DNA from: Gemmobacter aquarius
GTDB taxonomy: Bacteria; Pseudomonadota; Alphaproteobacteria; Rhodobacterales; Rhodobacteraceae
Direction: 5' to 3'
Assembly (NCBI RefSeq): GCF_003060865.1
Contig: NZ_CP028918.1
Span: 132,001 to 196,000 of the forward strand
DNA: 64,000 nucleotides
Shown here: one piece after another, positions 59,823 to 64,000 of the stretch
Layout: the number at the start of each line of letters is the position of its first letter
How positions within the stretch are numbered: the first letter of the stretch is position 1
Position numbers and translations under genes: made by a program
Notes under the pieces: model-generated
Database searches by the model: none
Told to the model about the DNA's origin: nothing
What the model saw: only the letters and a program-made list of their open reading frames with translations

Positions 59823-60782
59823 CTACACCTCGACGGTAAAGCCCAAGCCCCGTTCCCGCGCACGCTTCACCGCCATTCCGGCAACAGCAAGGTCTTGCAA
59901 CCCGACGCCCGTGCCGTCGAACAGCGTAATCTCGCCGTCGCTCTGCCGCCCGCTCTGCATCCCCGCTACGACATCGCCCAAGGGTGTGATCGCACCGGCC
60001 TCGATCAGGCCCGCTGCAACCGCATGCTGCGCTTCCCCGATCATCACCGATTGCGCCACCTCGTCGGTGAAAACCCGTGCCTTTGCCAGCAGTGCCGCTT
60101 CCACCTCTTGCTTGCCCTTGGTGTCGGTCCCCATGCAGGCCAGATGCGTTCCCGCCGATACGTGCGCCGCCATCAGGCTCGCCGCAGGCGACGAGGTGAT
60201 GGTGATGATCGCATCCGCATCGACCATCCGCTCCAGCCCGACCGCTTCGAAGGGCAAGCCCAGACCCGCCGCCACCGCCGCCAGCTTCGGCAACATTTCA
60301 GGATGCAGGTTCCAGCCGATCACCTTTTCCCAAGGTCGCACCCGCGCCGCCGCGCGCAGTTGGAATGCCGCCTGATGCCCGGCGCCGACAATGCCCAGCA
60401 CCTTGGCATCGCGCCGCGCCAAAAGGTCGATCGACAGGGCCGAAGCCGCCGCCGTCCGCAGCGCGGTGAGCAGGTTTCCCCCGACCATCGCCACGGGAAC
60501 CCCGCTGTCGGGATCGAACAGGAAGACGGTCGACTGATGGTTCGTCAGCCCGCGCTCCATGTTGGCGGGAAAGTAGCCGCCCGATTTCAGGCCCAGCATC
60601 CCGCCCGAAACGTCGATGCCCGATTTGAACCCGTATTGCCGCCCCTGTCCCAGCGCCTCGCGCACCACCGGAAAGTTCCGCGCCCCGCCCCGCGCCATCG
60701 ACGCAAAGCAGTCAGAGACCGCCGCCAGCGCGTCGACCTCCGAAACAAGACCGGCGATCAGCGCCTCGGGAATGATCAGCAT
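59823..60782 (-). CDS. bhcD: Iminosuccinate reductase (ornithine cyclodeaminase family)
   Basis: This 319-aa NAD(P)H-binding enzyme is of the OCD/mu-crystallin family. It has the Rossmann loop VLGIVGAGHQAAFQLRAAARV, the substrate Lys region YGFKSGIDVSGGMLGLKSGGYFPAN and LACMGTDTKGKQEV. In the beta-hydroxyaspartate cycle BhcD reduces iminosuccinate to L-aspartate. The identification depends on family membership plus its place as the last gene of a bhcABCD array. Confidence 0.88.
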   Translation of the reverse strand: MLIIPEALIAGLVSEVDALAAVSDCFASMARGGARNFPVVREALGQGRQYGFKSGIDVSGGMLGLKSGGYFPANMERGLTNHQSTVFLFDPDSGVPVAMVGGNLLTALRTAAASALSIDLLARRDAKVLGIVGAGHQAAFQLRAAARVRPWEKVIGWNLHPEMLPKLAAVAAGLGLPFEAVGLERMVDADAIITITSSPAASLMAAHVSAGTHLACMGTDTKGKQEVEAALLAKARVFTDEVAQSVMIGEAQHAVAAGLIEAGAITPLGDVVAGMQSGRQSDGEITLFDGTGVGLQDLAVAGMAVKRARERGLGFTVEV

Positions 60783-60861
60783 GGGGTCACCAACTTCCTA
60801 ACGGTTCTTAACGAGTTTACGGATATCGTCTGCATCGCCTGTGCATCGCCTGTGCACAGGG

Positions 60862-62025
60862 TCAATAGGCCTTCCCACGGGCCGAAACCGGCCAGACCAC
60901 CTCAACCTTGCCGCCCCGCACGCCGACATACCAGTCATGCACATTGCAGGTCGGATCACAGTGTCCGGGCACCAGTTTCAGCTTGTCGTTGACCTTCAAA
61001 ACACCCTGCGGATCGTCGATAACCCCATGTTCGTCCGAGCATTTTATGTATTTCACATCGTCGCGGCCAAAGATCACCGGCAGCCCGCTGTCGACCGACT
61101 GCGCCTTCAGCCCGGCATCGCAAATCGCGCGGTCGGGCTTTGTGTGGCTCATCACGCTTGTCAGGATGAACAGCGCGTTCTCCCATTCCCCCCGGTCGAT
61201 CCGGTTGCCGTTCTTGTCCAGAATCCGGCCATAATCCGCATCCATGAAGGCATAGGAACCGCACTGCAATTCATTGTAAACGCCGGAATTTCCTTCAAAG
61301 TAATAAGACCCGGTGCCGCCGCCGCCAACGATGTCGCACTCCAGCCCGACAGCCTTCAGCCCCTCGACCGCATCGCGCACCATGGCCACCGCCACCGCAA
61401 TCTTGGCCTCGCGGTCCTCATACTTGTCCATATGTTGCATCGCACCCTGATAGGCCTGAATTCCCGCGAATTTCAAACCCTTGGCACATGCGATCGCCTG
61501 CCCAAGCTCCACCACCGTAGCGGTCGAGGTCACCCCGCAGCGCCCCGCGCCGCAGTCGATTTCCACCAGACATTCGATCACCGTGCCATGCGTCACCGCT
61601 GCCGCCGACAGATCGGCCACATTGGCCAGATCATCCACACAGCAGATCGTCCGCGCCCCCAGTTTAGGCAAGCGTGCCAGCCGGTCGATCTTGGCCAAGT
61701 CCCTGACCTGATTGGAAACAAGCACGTCCTTGATGCCGCCACGGGCGAAAACCTCGGCCTCGCTCACCTTCTGGCAGCACACCCCGACCGACCCGCCCAG
61801 CCGTTCCTGCAACAGTGCCACATCGACCGACTTGTGCATCTTGCCATGCACCCGATGCCGCACGCCCATCTCGCGGGCGAACCGTCCCATCTTGGCTACG
61901 TTGCGCTCCAGCGCGTCAAGGTCGAGCACAAGGCACGGCGTCTGGATATCGGCCTCGTCCATTCCCGGCAGGGCAGGGATGTCGTAGCCCACTTCGAGGC
62001 CGGCGAAACTCTCTTTGATATTCAT
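60862..62025 (-). CDS. bhcC: beta-Hydroxyaspartate aldolase
   Basis: This 387-aa PLP enzyme is of the D-threonine aldolase / DSD1 (alanine racemase-fold) family. The PLP Lys is in RVHGKMHKSVDVA, the phosphate loop follows DIVGGGGTGSYYFEG, and a metal-binding His/Cys pair lies in PGHCDPTCNVHDWYVGVRGG. BhcC condenses glycine and glyoxylate to (2R,3S)-beta-hydroxyaspartate. It starts 4 nt after bhcB and ends 79 nt before bhcD. Confidence 0.9.
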   Translation of the reverse strand: MNIKESFAGLEVGYDIPALPGMDEADIQTPCLVLDLDALERNVAKMGRFAREMGVRHRVHGKMHKSVDVALLQERLGGSVGVCCQKVSEAEVFARGGIKDVLVSNQVRDLAKIDRLARLPKLGARTICCVDDLANVADLSAAAVTHGTVIECLVEIDCGAGRCGVTSTATVVELGQAIACAKGLKFAGIQAYQGAMQHMDKYEDREAKIAVAVAMVRDAVEGLKAVGLECDIVGGGGTGSYYFEGNSGVYNELQCGSYAFMDADYGRILDKNGNRIDRGEWENALFILTSVMSHTKPDRAICDAGLKAQSVDSGLPVIFGRDDVKYIKCSDEHGVIDDPQGVLKVNDKLKLVPGHCDPTCNVHDWYVGVRGGKVEVVWPVSARGKAY

Positions 62026-62029
62026 GGCG

Positions 62030-63001
62030 TTATCCCTTCATCCACGGCAGAGTATCCAGATCGACATTCCCGCCGGTCAGGATAACCCCGACCCGCTTGC
62101 CCCGGAACGCCTCGGGGTTCTTCAAGATCACGGCCAGAGGCACCGAACAGCTCGCCTCGATGATGATCTTCATCCGCTTCCACGTCAGCTTCATCGCCTC
62201 GACGATCTCGTCCTCGGTCGCGGTGAATACATCGCTCACGTGGTTCTTCACGAAATGCCAGGTCAAATCCTTCAACGGCACCTTCAACCCGTCCGCCACC
62301 GTGTCGGGCGCATCATCGGCAATTATATGGCCCGCCTTGAAACTCCGCGCCGCGTCATCGGCATTCAGCGGTTCGGCGGCGTATATCTTCACATCGCGCG
62401 CTATCGTCGATAGCGTCAGGCAAGTGCCTGAAATCATTCCGCCTCCGCCAATCGGAGCGACCACGGCTTCAAGCCCCGGCACCTGCTCCATCAACTCGCG
62501 CGAGCATGTCGCCTGACCCGCGATCACTCGCGGATCGTTATATGGATGCACGAAATCCGCCCCCGTTCGCGCCTGCACCTCGGCAAAGACCGCCTCGCGG
62601 CTGCTGGTCGAAGGCTCGCATTCCACGATCACCCCGCCATAGCCCCGCACGGCATCCTTTTTGGCCTGCGGTGCCGTGCGCGGCATCACCACGTTGCAGG
62701 GTATCCGCCGCCGCCCCGCCGCGTAAGACAGCGAAAGCGCATGGTTTCCGCTGGAATGGGTGGCAACTCCGCGGGCCAACTGGTCATCGCGCAACCCGAA
62801 CACCGCATTCGACGCGCCCCGCACCTTGAAGGCACCGGCCTTCTGGAAGTTCTCGCATTTGAAGAACAACTCGGCCCCGGTCAGTGCGTTGAGGTAAGAA
62901 GATGTCAACACAGGCGTCTTATGGATATGGGGCGCGATGCGATGATGCGCTTCCAGCACGTCTTCAAAGGTCGGTATCATCAGTCCGTGAAAATCTCTCA
63001 T
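62030..63001 (-). CDS. bhcB: beta-Hydroxyaspartate dehydratase
   Basis: This 323-aa PLP-dependent enzyme is of the serine/threonine dehydratase fold. The PLP Lys lies in FFKCENFQKAGAFKVRGA, with the asparagine loop HSSGNHALSLSYAA and the tetraglycine loop APIGGGGMISGTCL. BhcB removes water from beta-hydroxyaspartate to give iminosuccinate. ATG 63001 follows an AAGG box; ATG 62980 (MIPTFEDV) is possible. It lies 16 nt after bhcA. Confidence 0.9.
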   Translation of the reverse strand: MRDFHGLMIPTFEDVLEAHHRIAPHIHKTPVLTSSYLNALTGAELFFKCENFQKAGAFKVRGASNAVFGLRDDQLARGVATHSSGNHALSLSYAAGRRRIPCNVVMPRTAPQAKKDAVRGYGGVIVECEPSTSSREAVFAEVQARTGADFVHPYNDPRVIAGQATCSRELMEQVPGLEAVVAPIGGGGMISGTCLTLSTIARDVKIYAAEPLNADDAARSFKAGHIIADDAPDTVADGLKVPLKDLTWHFVKNHVSDVFTATEDEIVEAMKLTWKRMKIIIEASCSVPLAVILKNPEAFRGKRVGVILTGGNVDLDTLPWMKG

Positions 63002-63017
63002 TTCCTTAATGCTTCCT

Positions 63018-64000
63018 TTACGCCGCCGCCCGCAGGGCGACCGATCCACGGTAGAATTCCTGCGCCGCCGCCACGCCCGACCCCAGGCGCACCGGCCAGC
63101 CCAGATCGGCCATGCACATCTCGGCAGTCGCCAACCCTGCCAGCATCATCACATCGGTCAGCATTCCCAGATGCCCGATCCTGAACACCGTGCCCGCCAC
63201 CTCGCCCAGACCCACGCCAAAGGCCACGCCGTATTTGTCGGCGGCCAGCTTGACCAGATCGGTGCCGTTGCAGCCTGCTGGCACCTGCACGGCGGTGACC
63301 GTGTCGGAATAAAGCTCGGGCCGCGCCGCAAAGGGACGCATCCCCCAAGCTGCAACGGCGTGGCGTACCCCTGTCGCAAGCCGTGCATGGCGGGCATAAA
63401 CCGCCTCAAGCCCCTCGTCCTCGAGCATCTGGATCGACGCGGCAAGGCCCGAGATCAGGCCCACCGCAGGCGTATAAGGATAGCCCCCCGCCGCATAGCT
63501 TTTCAGCATGTCGCGGAAATCGAAGAAGGTTCTTGGCAAGGTCGCGCTGTCCATCGCCGCCAGCGCCTTGTCCGACACGCCCAGAATTGCAAGGCCAGCG
63601 GGCAGCATGAACCCCTTTTGGCTGCCGGCCACCGCGATATCGACACCCCATCCGGACATATCGAACGGCATCGACCCGATGGACGACACGCCATCCACGA
63701 ACAAAAGCGCCCCATGCCCCGCCATCGCACGGCGGATGCCCGCGATATCCGATTTCACACCCGTGGCCGTTTCATTATGCGTCGCCAGCACCGCCTTGAT
63801 CTTGCCTGCCTTGTCGGCCCGCAGCGCAGCGGCAATCGCTTCCAGCGGCGCGCCCTCGCCCCAAGGCGTCTCGATGATCTGCACGTTCAACCCGTGCCGC
63901 TGGCACAGGTCTATCCAGCGGTGCGAGAACATGCCGAACCGCGCCGCCAGCACCGTATCGCCTGCCGAAAGCGTGTTGCTGATTGCGGCTTCCCACCCCC
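63018..64000 (-). CDS. bhcA: Aspartate-glyoxylate aminotransferase (N-terminus beyond window edge)
   Basis: The visible 327 residues belong to a class V aminotransferase of the serine-glyoxylate type: GWEAAISNTLSAGDTVLAARFGMFSHRW, HNETATGVKSDIAGIRRAM, LFVDGVSSIGSMPFDMSGWGVDIAVAGSQKGFM (PLP Lys in SQKGF). The frame is open to the window edge, so the first 65-75 residues are missing. BhcA moves the amino group of aspartate to glyoxylate, giving glycine and oxaloacetate, which starts and closes the cycle. Gene order bhcA-B-C-D supports the name. Confidence 0.9.
   Translation of the reverse strand, partial: GWEAAISNTLSAGDTVLAARFGMFSHRWIDLCQRHGLNVQIIETPWGEGAPLEAIAAALRADKAGKIKAVLATHNETATGVKSDIAGIRRAMAGHGALLFVDGVSSIGSMPFDMSGWGVDIAVAGSQKGFMLPAGLAILGVSDKALAAMDSATLPRTFFDFRDMLKSYAAGGYPYTPAVGLISGLAASIQMLEDEGLEAVYARHARLATGVRHAVAAWGMRPFAARPELYSDTVTAVQVPAGCNGTDLVKLAADKYGVAFGVGLGEVAGTVFRIGHLGMLTDVMMLAGLATAEMCMADLGWPVRLGSGVAAAQEFYRGSVALRAAA

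Overview
The window looks like chromosomal DNA of an alphaproteobacterium of the Rhodobacterales (Paracoccaceae / Rhodobacter-Gemmobacter-Paracoccus type). This rests on the high GC content, the many 4-nt ATGA/GTGA gene overlaps, short-form HisG with HisZ, a class II NrdJ, a DUF1489 protein, an alphaproteobacterial Zur box, the xdhABC order and a bhcABCD operon. No rRNA, tRNA, CRISPR array or intact prophage was seen.

Layout. 0-2.3 kb: an exported protein cut by the left edge, then a two-component system. 2.5-14.4 kb: a cell-surface and carbohydrate block with a 1682-aa autotransporter, a TPR/GT9-like glycosyltransferase, a TPR-sulfotransferase, HldE, GmhB and an AGE-family sugar epimerase. 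14.36-15.41 kb: a scar of two broken insertion sequences (IS3 and IS5 families). 15.7-29.2 kb: housekeeping genes nrdJ, a DUF1489 gene, an EamA transporter, hisG-hisZ, hisS, slyX, small membrane proteins and dnaE.

29.4-39.2 kb: xdhABC followed by a BMP-type ABC importer, read as purine uptake and oxidation. xdhA and the first permease each carry an apparent one-base frameshift in a homopolymer. 39.3-45.6 kb: oxidoreductases, a GH25 lysozyme-like lipoprotein, a poly-gamma-glutamate hydrolase-like protein and an FAD/GcvT dehydrogenase. 45.8-48.9 kb: zur-znuC-znuB divergent from znuA around a perfect Zur palindrome. 49-56.5 kb: galM, then urate breakdown (puuD with a LysR regulator, uraH, a puuE-uraD fusion, allE, allA) interrupted by a FitAB-like toxin-antitoxin pair. 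56.7-64 kb: kup, a GAPDH-like gene and bhcDCBA, the beta-hydroxyaspartate cycle, with bhcA cut by the right edge.

Together, hypoxanthine or xanthine would go to urate (Xdh), 5-hydroxyisourate (PuuD), OHCU (UraH), allantoin (UraD), allantoate (PuuE), ureidoglycolate (AllE) and glyoxylate (AllA). The bhc operon can then carry glyoxylate into oxaloacetate. Allantoate amidohydrolase and guanine deaminase are not in the window.

A second theme is a set of dispersed short repeats: a bipartite GC-hairpin plus GAGTATTT element (eight sites), GGGGGGC..GCCCCCC palindromes, and 19-nt hairpins with conserved 5-nt loops. Copies appear to have entered the coding regions of xdhA and xdhB.
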